Assembly (NCBI GenBank): GCA_017463155.1
Contig: JAFTPT010000018.1
Span: forward strand, 1-64,000
DNA: 64,000 bases
From: Blautia sp.
Lineage (GTDB): Bacteria; Bacillota; Clostridia; Lachnospirales; Lachnospiraceae
Direction: 5' to 3'
The stretch's first letter is position 1. Each line of letters starts with the position of its first letter. Positions 32,231-39,805 of this stretch are shown one piece after another. A program made the translations under genes and the position numbers. Below the pieces are notes generated by a model, which was given only the letters and a program-made list of their open reading frames with translations, had not been told where the DNA came from and ran no database searches.

Positions 32231-32265
32231 AAAAACGGAGGATACTGCCCGATGCAGTACCCTCC
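32231..32265 (-). terminator. Terminator after rplL
   Basis: Twelve-bp stem (arms 32237-32248 and 32254-32265, one G-T pair) followed on the minus strand by a run of six T. It follows rplL by 21 bp. It either ends the rplJL transcript or passes a fraction of it into rpoBC. Confidence 0.85.
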
Positions 32266-32286
32266 GCCATTGCTGTCAAAGATTCA

Positions 32287-32658
32287 TTATTTAAGAGTGA
32301 TCTTCGCGCCTTCAGCCTCGATCTTGGCCTTGATGTCCTCAGCCTCAGCCTTGGAAGCACCTTCCTTGACCATCTTCGGAGCCTCGTCGACCAGAGCCTT
32401 GGCTTCCTTCAGGCCAAGACCGGTGATCTCACGGACAACCTTGATAACCTTAACCTTGTTCGGGCCAACCTCGGTCAGCTCAACATCGAACTCGTCCTTC
32501 TCTTCAGCTGCCTCAGCCGGGCCGGCTGCTGCAACAACAACACCTGCTGCTGCAGAAACACCGAACTCTTCCTCACAAGCCTTTACCAGTTCGTTCAACT
32601 CTAATACGGATAACTCTTTGATCGCCGCAATAAATTCTTCAGTCGTAAGCTTTGCCAT
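32287..32658 (-). CDS. rplL: 50S ribosomal protein L7/L12
   Basis: 123 residues, normal length. It has the N-terminal dimerisation segment ([20 protein letters not shown]), an Ala/Gly-rich hinge and the conserved C-terminal domain ([20 protein letters not shown]). It forms the ribosomal stalk with L10. The ribosome binding site is GGAGGG. Follows rplJ in a unit controlled by the L10 leader. Confidence 0.98.
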   Translation of the reverse strand: MAKLTTEEFIAAIKELSVLELNELVKACEEEFGVSAAAGVVVAAAGPAEAAEEKDEFDVELTEVGPNKVKVIKVVREITGLGLKEAKALVDEAPKMVKEGASKAEAEDIKAKIEAEGAKITLK

Positions 32659-32723
32659 TATAATTTCCCTCCATTTTCTTTATTTTTTATTCGTTTACGA
32701 TTCGTAAAACCATGGGTGCTGCA

Positions 32724-33296
32724 TTATTCAGCCGGAGCTGCTTCCTCTGCCGGTGCAGCTTCCTCTGCGGGAGCCGCTTCCTCTGCCGGTGCTGCAGCTG
32801 CCGCTGCTGCTCCGCCGCCTGCCTCGGCGATCTGGTTAAGAACGCGGGCCAGGTTGGTGATCGGAGACTGGATGCTGCCAAGCAGCTTGCCCAGAAGCTC
32901 TTCTCTGGACGGAATGCTGGCCAGAGCCTGCAGTCCATTCTCGTCATTGTAATTGCCTTCTACGATACCAGCCACCAGCTGAAGTGCCGGATACTGTTTT
33001 GCAAACTTGGCAAGTACTCTTGCCGGTGCGGTTGCGTCCGTAGTGGAAACAGCCAGTGCGTTGGTTCCATGCAGATGCTCGGAAAGCTTCTCGAAATCAG
33101 TACCTTCAAAAGCACGATGCATCATCGTGTTCTTGTAGACCTTGTACTGAATCCCGGACTCTCTGAGCTCTTTACGCATGATCGTATCCTGCTCAACGGT
33201 CAGGCCGCTGTAATTAACAAGCACGACAGCTTCTGCGTCCTTCACAACACCAGCGATCTCATCTACGATCGGTTGTTTCAGTTCAACTTTTGCCAT
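32724..33296 (-). CDS. rplJ: 50S ribosomal protein L10 with Ala/Glu/Pro repeat tail
   Basis: 190 residues from the ATG at 33296 (MAKVELKQP) after AAGGAGG. Residues 1-165 are a normal L10. The last ~25 residues are an unusual extension: a poly-Ala run then tandem AAPAEE units. L10 anchors L12 dimers, and its complex represses its own operon by binding the leader. The tail is encoded by near-perfect DNA repeats at about 32724-32795 and may vary in length between strains. Confidence 0.96.
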   Translation of the reverse strand: MAKVELKQPIVDEIAGVVKDAEAVVLVNYSGLTVEQDTIMRKELRESGIQYKVYKNTMMHRAFEGTDFEKLSEHLHGTNALAVSTTDATAPARVLAKFAKQYPALQLVAGIVEGNYNDENGLQALASIPSREELLGKLLGSIQSPITNLARVLNQIAEAGGGAAAAAAAPAEEAAPAEEAAPAEEAAPAE

Positions 33297-33358
33297 GAAA
33301 TGGTACACCTCCTTATAGATTTTGATATACCGCTGCAGTTGATAACGTGAGAAAAGAA

Positions 33359-33386
33359 AAAGCCCTACTGCGCACAGTAAGGCTTT
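33359..33386 (-). terminator. Attenuator in the rplJ leader
   Basis: Twelve-bp stem (33359-33370 with 33375-33386) followed on the minus strand by TTCTTTTC, upstream of the rplJ start. Placed after the L10-binding leader, it is the expected attenuator that stops transcription when L10-L12 is in excess. Confidence 0.75.
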
Positions 33387-33475
33387 GTAATCCTGAAAGA
33401 ATACATCTCCTCGGCAGGCGTTCCGTCGGAACTTATGCCTTGCGGCACCTGCTGTCTTCGGCAGCGTTCTTTAAG
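33387..33475 (-). ncRNA. L10 ribosomal protein leader
   Basis: The minus-strand RNA contains AGCAGGTGCCGCAAGGCAT and CGCCTGCCGAGGAGAT flanking a small stem, the arrangement of the known L10 leader of Firmicutes. It lies between the promoter and the attenuator. L10(L12)4 binding here regulates rplJL. Confidence 0.8.
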
Positions 33476-33504
33476 AAAATAGCATATCCACTGACAGATG
33501 TCAA
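33476..33504 (-). promoter_or_regulatory. rplJL promoter
   Basis: Minus-strand TTGACA (33504-33499), 17-bp spacer, TATTTT (33481-33476). It lies just after the upp stop codon and starts the L10 leader transcript. rplK and rplA, which usually precede rplJ, are not here. Confidence 0.8.
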
Positions 33505-33533
33505 GGATTTTTTCCTTTCCTTCGGCCCGCAGA

Positions 33534-34163
33534 TTATTTGGTTCCGAAGATACGGTCGCCGGCGTCGCCGAGACCCGGGCAGATGTAGGCGTTTTCATTC
33601 AGCTCACGGTCCAGGGACCCGACATAGATCTGTACGTCCGGATGCTCCCTGTGCAGCCTCTCCAGGCCTTCCGGCGCTGCGATCAGGCACATGAACTTGA
33701 TGTTTTTTCCGCCCTTCTTCTTGACGAAATCGACGGCCGCGCAGGCGGAACCGCCGGTCGCCAGCATCGGATCGACGATGATCGAGATACGCTCATCGAT
33801 GGATTCCGGCAGCTTGCAGTAGTACTCGTGGGGCTCGTGGGTCTCCGGGTCACGGTAAAGACCTACATGGCCTACCTTGGCGGAGGGTACCAGCGTCAGA
33901 ATGCTGTTGACAAGTCCGAGGCCGGCGCGAAGCACGGGGATGACCGCCAGCTTTTTGCCGGAGATCATGGGCGTCATGCAGGTCTCGATCGGGGTGGTCA
34001 CCTGAACCTCCTTGGTCGGAAGATCCCGGAGCGCCTCATAGCCCATGAGGATGCCGATCTCCTCAACCAGTTTCCGGAATTCATTGGTACCGGTATTTAC
34101 ATCACGAAGCATTGAGATCTTGTGTTCGATCAACGGATGATCCATTATAAATACGTTTTCCAT
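33534..34163 (-). CDS. upp: Uracil phosphoribosyltransferase
   Basis: Salvages uracil plus PRPP to UMP in the cytoplasm. 209 residues from the ATG at 34163 ([10 protein letters not shown]), exactly the family length; AGGAGAGG precedes it. The PRPP-binding motif [18 protein letters not shown] and the C-terminal uracil-binding PGLGDAGDR are present. A TATAAT lies at 34235-34230 on the minus strand, overlapping the divergent plus-strand promoter. Confidence 0.97.
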   Translation of the reverse strand: MENVFIMDHPLIEHKISMLRDVNTGTNEFRKLVEEIGILMGYEALRDLPTKEVQVTTPIETCMTPMISGKKLAVIPVLRAGLGLVNSILTLVPSAKVGHVGLYRDPETHEPHEYYCKLPESIDERISIIVDPMLATGGSACAAVDFVKKKGGKNIKFMCLIAAPEGLERLHREHPDVQIYVGSLDRELNENAYICPGLGDAGDRIFGTK

Positions 34164-34247
34164 AGGGTATTCCTCTCCTGTTCTAAAGATTCCCTGCCAC
34201 CCGAAAGCAGCCGGTCCGTTTCCAGAAACATTATAGTACAGAATCGT

Positions 34248-34277
34248 TTGAAACAAAAGACCAAATTCTAATATAAT
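34248..34277 (+). promoter_or_regulatory. Strong plus-strand promoter facing a gene-free region
   Basis: TTGAAA (34248-34253), 18-bp spacer, perfect TATAAT (34272-34277). Transcription would start near 34284 and run into sequence without an ORF but with extensive complementarity, so its product is probably a noncoding RNA. Confidence 0.7.
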
Positions 34278-34284
34278 AGAATTC

Positions 34285-34560
34285 GCTCACGGATTAAAGT
34301 GACAGAGAGACGAACGGACGCGGCCGGAATGCGAAGATCTCTCTGCCCGCAAGGCCCCGGGCAACGGCTCGGTAAGCTAAGCACCAACTCCAACTATAAA
34401 AACGCTCAGCAGAGGCTTCGCGTTTTAGTTTCCGTAGGTGCTGGATCTTACCTCCCCTAAATGCGCCCTCAAAAGCCCTGCATGGCAGAGAGAATCTTCG
34501 CTCTCCCGGCCGCTGTCTCGTCCTGACTCCACGAAAGCTTAATCGGTTCGCTCATGAGGT
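34285..34560 (+). ncRNA. Candidate structured noncoding RNA, class not identified
   Basis: The sequence folds on itself in nested blocks. The outer pairs are GATTAAAG with CTTAATC, GACGA with TCGTC, GCGGCCGG with CCGGCCGC, and GCGAAGAT-CTCTGCC (34337-34353) with its near-complement (34484-34501). Inside are GCCCG/CGGGC, GGTAAG/CTTACC, AGCACC/GGTGCT and a CTATAAAAACGC/GCGTTTTAG stem. A strong promoter precedes it. I see no tmRNA tag, SRP domain IV, RNase P core or T-box motif. The raiA class of Clostridia is one possibility; I cannot confirm it. Confidence 0.55.
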
Positions 34561-34808
34561 GTCGCAGCTCGAGACCAAGGCTATCTGGCAAGTGGAACGC
34601 TGCGCGTTCCAGGACGCGCACGGCAGGATGGGACAGAACGGGGGGACGGTTCTTCGTTCCGCTCTTCGCATAAGGAGCGGGAGTGGAGTCAAGGGACAGC
34701 ACGCTGGACGCGACAGCGTCCGGGCAGCCCTTGACGGAACGACACGGATGACCCTGTTTGCTGAAAGCAGCCAGATGCTGCTTTCCTGCCTCCCCGACGA
34801 GGGGCGGG

Positions 34809-34836
34809 TCTGGGCAGCGCCCAGATATTTTCTTTT
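34809..34836 (+). terminator. Plus-strand terminator of candidate ncRNA transcript
   Basis: TCTGGGC (34809-34815), loop AGC, GCCCAGA (34819-34825), then TATTTTCTTTT. It is the first plus-strand terminator after the 34248 promoter, so the full transcript would be about 550 nt. Confidence 0.6.
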
Positions 34837-34853
34837 AAATAGCCGCATAGAGC

Positions 34854-34906
34854 CACGGGGACAGGTTCCTCGACTCACTGTGTGAGTCGAGGAACCTGTC
34901 CCCGTG
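34854..34906. repeat. Perfect 25-bp-arm hairpin with GGGGACAGGTTCC core
   Basis: Arms 34854-34878 and 34882-34906 with a 3-base loop. The core GGGGACAGGTTCC resembles GGGGACGGTTCC in the hairpin after asrC (45862-45938) and a single copy at 34642-34652. Such cores are typical of REP-type repeats mobilised by Y1/RAYT transposases in Firmicutes; no such transposase is in this window. Confidence 0.7.
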
Positions 34907-35012
34907 ACTCTTCTATCGTTTGCATTTTGGAACGCGCAGCGTTCCACTTGCCAGATAGCCCTGGCCGACAGCTGAGATTCTCAGGCGAGCGCCGCCTCCC
35001 GCGTTGGGGGGC

Positions 35013-35266
35013 GGATGCAGAGATTTGCTGGCTGTGTAGGGCCACTTCGCAGTCGACGCCCGGGATCGCGAGCATAATTTCATACGCGCAGGCCGCCTTG
35101 GATCTCATAATGCTGCACGATCCACAATACCGGCGTTTGATCCAAGGCTTGGTCGGAGCGTATGATAATTGATGGCGCAGCGATCCCAAGGAGACAAGCG
35201 TGGCCCGGCAGCCACATATCTCGCATCCCTTCCAAGCGGCATGCAAGCGAGCCCCCATTTAATACC
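35013..35266 (-). repeat. Long nested hairpin ending in post-stop repeat copy 2
   Basis: Six complementary blocks nest in order: GGATGC-GAGAT (35013-35024/35216-35228), TGGCTG (35029-35034/35209-35214), GGGCCAC (35039-35045/35200-35206), GGGATCGC (35062-35069/35180-35187), CATACGC (35081-35087/35158-35164) and GCCTTGGATC (35095-35104/35139-35148). The segment 35226-35266, directly after the LysR stop on the minus strand, matches the repeat at 9922-9961 almost base for base. It could be a 3' UTR structure or a MITE. Confidence 0.65.
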
Positions 35267-36178
35267 TTAAATTTGGATGAAGGATGTAACTCTTTCGAGG
35301 AATGCTTCTGCTTCGGGCCGGAGCTGTTGGTTGTCGGGCCGTAGGCAGCCGAACGAGATCTGTTTTTCGAAGCCTTCGATCTTTGTCATAGAGAAGCGGT
35401 ATTTGCCGTAGGCGCTTTTGTGCCAGTAGCTTCCGATGTTGCAGAGTGCTGTCGTCTGCAGCATCCGGATCATCATGTGGTCGCTGTTGGTCCGGATCAC
35501 CTTGTGCAGTGAGCATTTTCCCTTCCGGAAGGCCGGTGCCTCGACGAGCAGGTCCTCCACCGAAAAGAAGTCGTCCTCCAGCTGGATGCATTCGCATTGG
35601 TCCAGCTCCTCCGGCGTCACCGTCTCCCGCCCGTAAAAGCGGCTGTTCTCCGAGCAGTGCAGGACCAGATCCGTTTCAAGAAGCGGCTGGTACACCAGAT
35701 GTCTTTTTTCGGCCAGGCGGGTAAATGCGCCCAGCTTGTATAGCGGTACGAACAGAAGTCCCAGATCGTACCTCTCTTCGGCCAGAAGCCGCATCATCTC
35801 CTCGCCGTTGCACTCCGTGTAGCGGAGTGACATCCCCGCTTCTTCCCGTTCATGAAAAAAATCCCCTGCCAGAAATGCCAGGCTGCTGCTCGGATGCGAG
35901 GCGATCCGCAGGCAGCTTTCGCCTGCTTCGTGGCAGGTCTCCAGGATCATGTCGGCGTTCCTCAGGACATTCTCGGCATAAAACCGGATATGCTCCCCGG
36001 CCTCCGTGAGGCGTATGCCCGTGGAGAGCCGCTCGACCAGCGCGGTCCCCACCTCCTGCTCAAGCTGTTTGATCACCAGGCTCACGTGGGGCTGTGTTGT
36101 ATAGAGCTCCTCGGCGGCCTTCGAAAAAGAACCAAGCCTTGCGCTTGTCAGAAAATACTGCAGCTGTTTCAGATCCAT
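35267..36178 (-). CDS. LysR family transcriptional regulator
   Basis: 303 residues from the ATG at 36178 (MDLKQLQYFL), 7 bases after GGAGGG; the ATG three bases upstream is too close to that site. The N-terminal winged helix-turn-helix (GSFSKAAEELYTTQPHVSLV) is typical, followed by an effector-binding domain of normal size. It is divergent from the EamA transporter gene, the usual LysR-target layout. A T-N11-A palindrome lies between them. The ligand is unknown. Confidence 0.92.
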   Translation of the reverse strand: MDLKQLQYFLTSARLGSFSKAAEELYTTQPHVSLVIKQLEQEVGTALVERLSTGIRLTEAGEHIRFYAENVLRNADMILETCHEAGESCLRIASHPSSSLAFLAGDFFHEREEAGMSLRYTECNGEEMMRLLAEERYDLGLLFVPLYKLGAFTRLAEKRHLVYQPLLETDLVLHCSENSRFYGRETVTPEELDQCECIQLEDDFFSVEDLLVEAPAFRKGKCSLHKVIRTNSDHMMIRMLQTTALCNIGSYWHKSAYGKYRFSMTKIEGFEKQISFGCLRPDNQQLRPEAEAFLERVTSFIQI

Positions 36179-36237
36179 CATTTTTCCCTCCGTTGCTCCT
36201 GTCATAACACAGAGGCGGATATCTGTCAAGTGGTCCC

Positions 36238-36252
36238 ATAACGTTTCGTTAT
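36238..36252. promoter_or_regulatory. LysR operator candidate (palindrome)
   Basis: ATAACGTTTCGTTAT is a perfect interrupted palindrome with the T-N11-A LysR-box spacing, in the 157-bp divergent gap. The EamA-side -10 (TATAAT, 36300-36305) lacks a clear -35, fitting activator dependence. Confidence 0.55.
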
Positions 36253-36335
36253 ATCGCTGTCATTCAAAAGGCGTCATATCGGCCAAAAATCATTCCTGCT
36301 ATAATGAGTTCAGTATAAAAACAGGAGGAAGAACC

Positions 36336-37208
36336 ATGCTCTGGATCACCGCCGCGTGGCTGTCCGCGATCAGCGCAGCCGCCGCCACGCTTTTTATCAA
36401 ATGCTATGTCAAAAGGACGGACTCCTCCGTCGTCACGCTCATTCAGACGCTTGTCATGCTTGCCGGTTCTTTTTTGATCACCTTGTCGACGGGCGGCTTC
36501 GGAGGCAGCAGCCTTCCCGGGCCTCTGTCCCTTTTTTACATGATCCTTTCCGGCATCAGCACGGGCCTTACCTGGCTCTGCTATTACAAAGCCCTGCAGG
36601 ACGGCAGCGCCAGCCGGGTCATGCCGATCGAGAAGGCCAACATCGTCCTGACCATCCTGATCGCCATCTTCCTGTTCCATGAACGCAGCAACCTGACCAT
36701 CAAGCTGGTCGGCGTCGTCGTGATCCTCGCGGGGATCATGGTCCTGCTCTGGTACTCGACCAAGAGTACGGACAGCCTGGACAAAAGCAGCTGGCTCACG
36801 TACGCGCTGCTCTCTTCGCTGTTCGCGGCACTGAACACGATCTTCTCCAAGCTCAGCCTGAGCGGCATGGGCTCCAACCTCGGAACGACCATCAACACCG
36901 CGGTCGCACTCCCGGTCATCCTTCTGTTTGCCGGCTTCACCCACAAGCTCCCGATGGTAAAAAAGGTGCCCGCATCGGAATGCGTCTGGATCATCCTGTC
37001 GGGTCTTTCGACCTGCAGCTGCTGGCTTTGCTATTACTACGCGGTCAAGTACGGTCCCATGACGGTCGTCGCCCCGGTCAACAAGATGAGCGTACCCATC
37101 GTGATCCTCTTCTCCACGTTTTTCCTGAAAGAAAAGACCCGCCCCGCAGAAGGGGCAGGCCTCTTTGCCATCGTCATCGGCATGCTTGGGATCGCCGCAG
37201 CCGCCTGA
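36336..37208 (+). CDS. EamA/DMT family transporter
   Basis: 290 residues, about ten membrane segments in two homologous EamA halves (each ending in a GxxxILAGI/IGMLGIAAA-like segment). Known members export amino acids, purines or other metabolites; the substrate cannot be told from sequence. The start follows an AGGAGGAAG ribosome binding site. Probably regulated by the divergent LysR protein. Its stop codon abuts that of the convergent SGNH gene with no spacer. Confidence 0.88.
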   Translation: MLWITAAWLSAISAAAATLFIKCYVKRTDSSVVTLIQTLVMLAGSFLITLSTGGFGGSSLPGPLSLFYMILSGISTGLTWLCYYKALQDGSASRVMPIEKANIVLTILIAIFLFHERSNLTIKLVGVVVILAGIMVLLWYSTKSTDSLDKSSWLTYALLSSLFAALNTIFSKLSLSGMGSNLGTTINTAVALPVILLFAGFTHKLPMVKKVPASECVWIILSGLSTCSCWLCYYYAVKYGPMTVVAPVNKMSVPIVILFSTFFLKEKTRPAEGAGLFAIVIGMLGIAAAA

Positions 37209-37928
37209 TTATCCCCAGATCCCGCTGGTCTGTTCCTCCAGGTGATCCAGAATGTAATTGTAGATCTCGATGGAGACGTCATCCGGGTAATGTGTGCCGT
37301 CCGTCGTGGTGTAGCCGTTTTCGACCAGGTGATGGTAGATGTCGATAAAGATCACGCCCACCAGGCTCGCCTCCATGGAGTCGTTGAAGACCTCGATCTG
37401 GCTGTTGGTCACGTAGGGGTCATTGGTCACGGGACCCACCGACACAAAATAGGTCTGGGCGCCCAGCTTCTGCCATTCGTTCGCCTTCGCGTTGATGTAA
37501 TTGATGTAGTGGACAAGATTTCCGGGATCATTTACGCCCATCAGGAAGATCACGGCCGTATTGTCCTCGATCTCATCCTCGATGTCCGGGACCCCGGTCG
37601 AGCTCATCCAGTTGTAGCCCTTTCCCACCTTGCAGGACCAGATGCTGTCGTCATTGACAGCATTTTTTATATCCACGGTCCGGGAATCCCCGATAAAGAT
37701 CAGCTTGTCATTGGTGAAGGATTCCGGATGGTCCGGCTTCGAGAGCATGCCCTCCTCGTAGTGATCCGGCTCTTTCTCCGGCTCCTCCAGCTCGCAGGCG
37801 GGCGGGGAAAGGGTGCCCTCCTCTGCCAGGCAGAGCCTGCTGCCGGGCATGATCATCGAAAGAAGGATCGAAAAAGCCAGCACGATCGCGGTTTTCCCTT
37901 TTCTTCTGTTCCTTCTGTTCATACGCAT
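37209..37928 (-). CDS. Secreted SGNH/GDSL-type hydrolase
   Basis: 239 residues from the ATG at 37928, 8 bases after GGGAGG. A basic N-terminus and one hydrophobic segment form a signal or anchor. The catalytic blocks are FIGDSRTVD (Ser), GVNDPG (Asn) and DGTHYPDD (Asp/His), the order of SGNH hydrolases. Relatives include esterases and O-acetyl-sugar esterases acting on cell wall or polysaccharide; the exact substrate is unknown. Confidence 0.75.
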   Translation of the reverse strand: MRMNRRNRRKGKTAIVLAFSILLSMIMPGSRLCLAEEGTLSPPACELEEPEKEPDHYEEGMLSKPDHPESFTNDKLIFIGDSRTVDIKNAVNDDSIWSCKVGKGYNWMSSTGVPDIEDEIEDNTAVIFLMGVNDPGNLVHYINYINAKANEWQKLGAQTYFVSVGPVTNDPYVTNSQIEVFNDSMEASLVGVIFIDIYHHLVENGYTTTDGTHYPDDVSIEIYNYILDHLEEQTSGIWG

Positions 37929-37968
37929 GTATCCCGCCTCCCACAATGCATTGGTAAAAGAGAAATAG

Positions 37969-38003
37969 CAGAAGCAGCCTGATATTCCTCATGGCTGCTT
38001 CTG
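37969..38003 (-). terminator. Terminator after TPR gene
   Basis: Eleven-bp arms (37969-37979 and 37993-38003) followed on the minus strand by a T-rich tail (CTATTTCTCTTTT), about 43 bp after the TPR gene stop codon. Confidence 0.75.
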
Positions 38004-38045
38004 TGTTCTGCTATCCTTTTATAAAACAGGGATCCGCTCTTCCGA

Positions 38046-39587
38046 TCAGTTCGCGTACTTCAGGGAAGCCTCAAGATCTGCTGTCTGGCTTTCGGCATCG
38101 CCCAGGGCCGCGTAGATCTCGGCTCTCTGGTAATAGCTCTGGGACAGGTCATAGCCGTGATCGATGCAGGTGGTATAATCGGCAAGCGCCGCTTCCAGTT
38201 CCCCGATCGCACCGTAGCACATCGCCCTGTAGTAGTATGCACCGTCATTCACGACGGCCGGCTCGGTCTCGGCAGCCTCTTCGGTCTCGGCAGCTTCCTC
38301 GGTCTCTGCAGCCTCTTCGGTCTCGGCAGCCTCAGCGGCTTCCTCGGTCTCCTCAGTCTCAGCAGCTTCCTCAGTCTCGGCAGCTTCCTCAGTCTCGGCA
38401 GCTTCCTCGGTCTCAGCAGCCTCTTCGGTCTCAGCAGCTTCTTCGGTCTCGGCAGCCTCCGCAGCTTCCTCGGTCTCAGCGGCCTCCGCAGCAGCACCGC
38501 CGTCGCCAATCAGTGTCGTGAACTCATCGATGGCGCCTTCGTAGTCGCCCTGCTGCATCAGGCAGATACCGTTGTTGTAACGTGCATCGTCCACATAGGG
38601 CTCTTTCTCGATGGAAGTCTGGAAATCTTCGGCAGCTCCGGCCCAGTCTTCAGCCATCAGACGGCTCACACCGCGGTTGTAATAGACACCGGTGAACTCT
38701 CCGCCGTTGTCGATGCTGGCGGTAAAGCTGTCGACGGCAGATGCATAATCGCCCGAATTCATCTGGCAGATACCGATGTTGTAGCTGGCGCCTGCACCGT
38801 AGGTCTCGTCATCCTTATATGCCTCGAAGGCAGCGATCGCTTCCTCGTAGTTTCCGCTCTCCATGCTGTACAGCGCAGACTGGAATCCGGCCTCGGGAAT
38901 ATCGTTCTCGCTTGCTTCCACAAACTTGTCATAGGCTTCCTGTGCCTTGTCCAGGTCACCGTTCGCCTCATGAAGCTGTGCAACCGTCTCGTAAAGCGTC
39001 GTATCCTCGGTCAGGTCAATGTAGGTCTCGAGGTTCTCGACAGCATCGTTGAATTCGCCAAGAGCCGTTAAGACCTGGGTCTTTACAAGATACGCGTCCG
39101 CAAGATCCGGCTGTACATGGATCGCCGCATCCAGTTCGGTCAGTGCCATGTCCGTATCTTCCTGGATCACGTCGATGCAGGCTCTCTTTAAGAGCAGGTC
39201 GGCATAAAGGGTCGGATCGGTACTTGCGTCACAGTATGCGAAGCAGATGTCCAGATACTTGTCCGCCTTCTCATAGTCTTCACTGTTGATCGCGTTCAGG
39301 GCCAGCGTATAAGCCGTATTCAGCTTCTGCTGTTCGGTCGTTGCAGCCGCAACGGCAGCATCTTCCTCCGTCGTCTCCCCGGTCTTCTCGGCAGCCTCGG
39401 CCTCCTCGGCGGGAGCTTCTTCTGCTTCCTCTGCGGTCTCCTCTGTCTCTTCGGCAGCCTCGGCACTTCCGGCTTCCAGGCTGATGCCCTCCGCTGCGCT
39501 GCCTTCCTCGGCCAGCACGGGCTGCGCTGCCAGTACGGCTCCGGCCATCAGGATCGCAAGCATTCTGCTTCTGTTCTTCATAGTCAT
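38046..39587 (-). CDS. Secreted TPR protein with internal Ala/Glu/Thr repeat
   Basis: 513 residues. A signal peptide (about 1-27, ending VLAEE), an acidic Ala/Glu-rich stretch (28-75), then a run of about eight tetratricopeptide repeats. The array is interrupted at about residues 361-447 by a low-complexity block of EEAAET units, after which one or two more repeats close the protein (ALADYTTCIDHGYDLSQSYY). TPR arrays bind proteins; the partner is unknown. The low-complexity block is encoded by DNA tandem repeats (38262-38500) and may differ in length between isolates. Confidence 0.82.
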   Translation of the reverse strand: MTMKNRSRMLAILMAGAVLAAQPVLAEEGSAAEGISLEAGSAEAAEETEETAEEAEEAPAEEAEAAEKTGETTEEDAAVAAATTEQQKLNTAYTLALNAINSEDYEKADKYLDICFAYCDASTDPTLYADLLLKRACIDVIQEDTDMALTELDAAIHVQPDLADAYLVKTQVLTALGEFNDAVENLETYIDLTEDTTLYETVAQLHEANGDLDKAQEAYDKFVEASENDIPEAGFQSALYSMESGNYEEAIAAFEAYKDDETYGAGASYNIGICQMNSGDYASAVDSFTASIDNGGEFTGVYYNRGVSRLMAEDWAGAAEDFQTSIEKEPYVDDARYNNGICLMQQGDYEGAIDEFTTLIGDGGAAAEAAETEEAAEAAETEEAAETEEAAETEEAAETEEAAETEEAAETEETEEAAEAAETEEAAETEEAAETEEAAETEPAVVNDGAYYYRAMCYGAIGELEAALADYTTCIDHGYDLSQSYYQRAEIYAALGDAESQTADLEASLKYAN

Positions 39588-39760
39588 TCTTGTCTCCTTT
39601 TGTTACATTTCTTTACTGATTGATATGACCTTTGGAATATAGTATCGCACTTCTTTTCAGATCTGTCCAGTGAAAAAAGCATGAACAGACACGAAGCTGT
39701 TTGAAAATGCGGCCTGCGGGACGCATTTTTTTAAAAGCTATCGATGAACCGCCCTCTTCA

Positions 39761-39769
39761 TGTTATAAT
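39761..39769 (+). promoter_or_regulatory. Extended -10 promoter of DUF6273 gene
   Basis: TGTTATAAT is a TG-N-TATAAT extended -10, 37 bp before the ATG at 39806. No strong -35 is visible. Confidence 0.5.
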
Positions 39770-39805
39770 TATACATATCTATACAAGTACAAGGAGGCAA
39801 AACGC

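Larger units (their letters stand above)
34579..34960. repeat. 33-bp inverted repeat bracketing a hairpin-rich, REP-like region
   Basis: The arms 34579-34611 and 34928-34960 are perfect complements, and each contains its own palindrome (TGGAACGC-TGC-GCGTTCCA). Between them are smaller hairpins (34688-34735, 34763-34785), an intrinsic terminator and a 25-bp-arm hairpin (34854-34906). There is no ORF of coding character. It resembles a REP/BIME-like or MITE-like nonautonomous element, but no target-site duplication was established. Confidence 0.6.

Noticed and set aside
34285-34560. tmRNA, SRP RNA or RNase P RNA
   Set aside because: None of the diagnostic sequences of these RNAs (tRNA-like ends with tag reading frame, SRP domain IV motif, RNase P core) could be found on either strand.
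34469-35344. Short ORFs in the upp-LysR gap
   Set aside because: They begin within inverted repeats, share sequence with repeat copies near 9930 and 45853, and show no protein-like composition or ribosome binding site.
38249-38509. Short-period repeat as CRISPR or satellite
   Set aside because: It is the in-frame coding repeat of Ala/Glu/Thr units inside the TPR gene.
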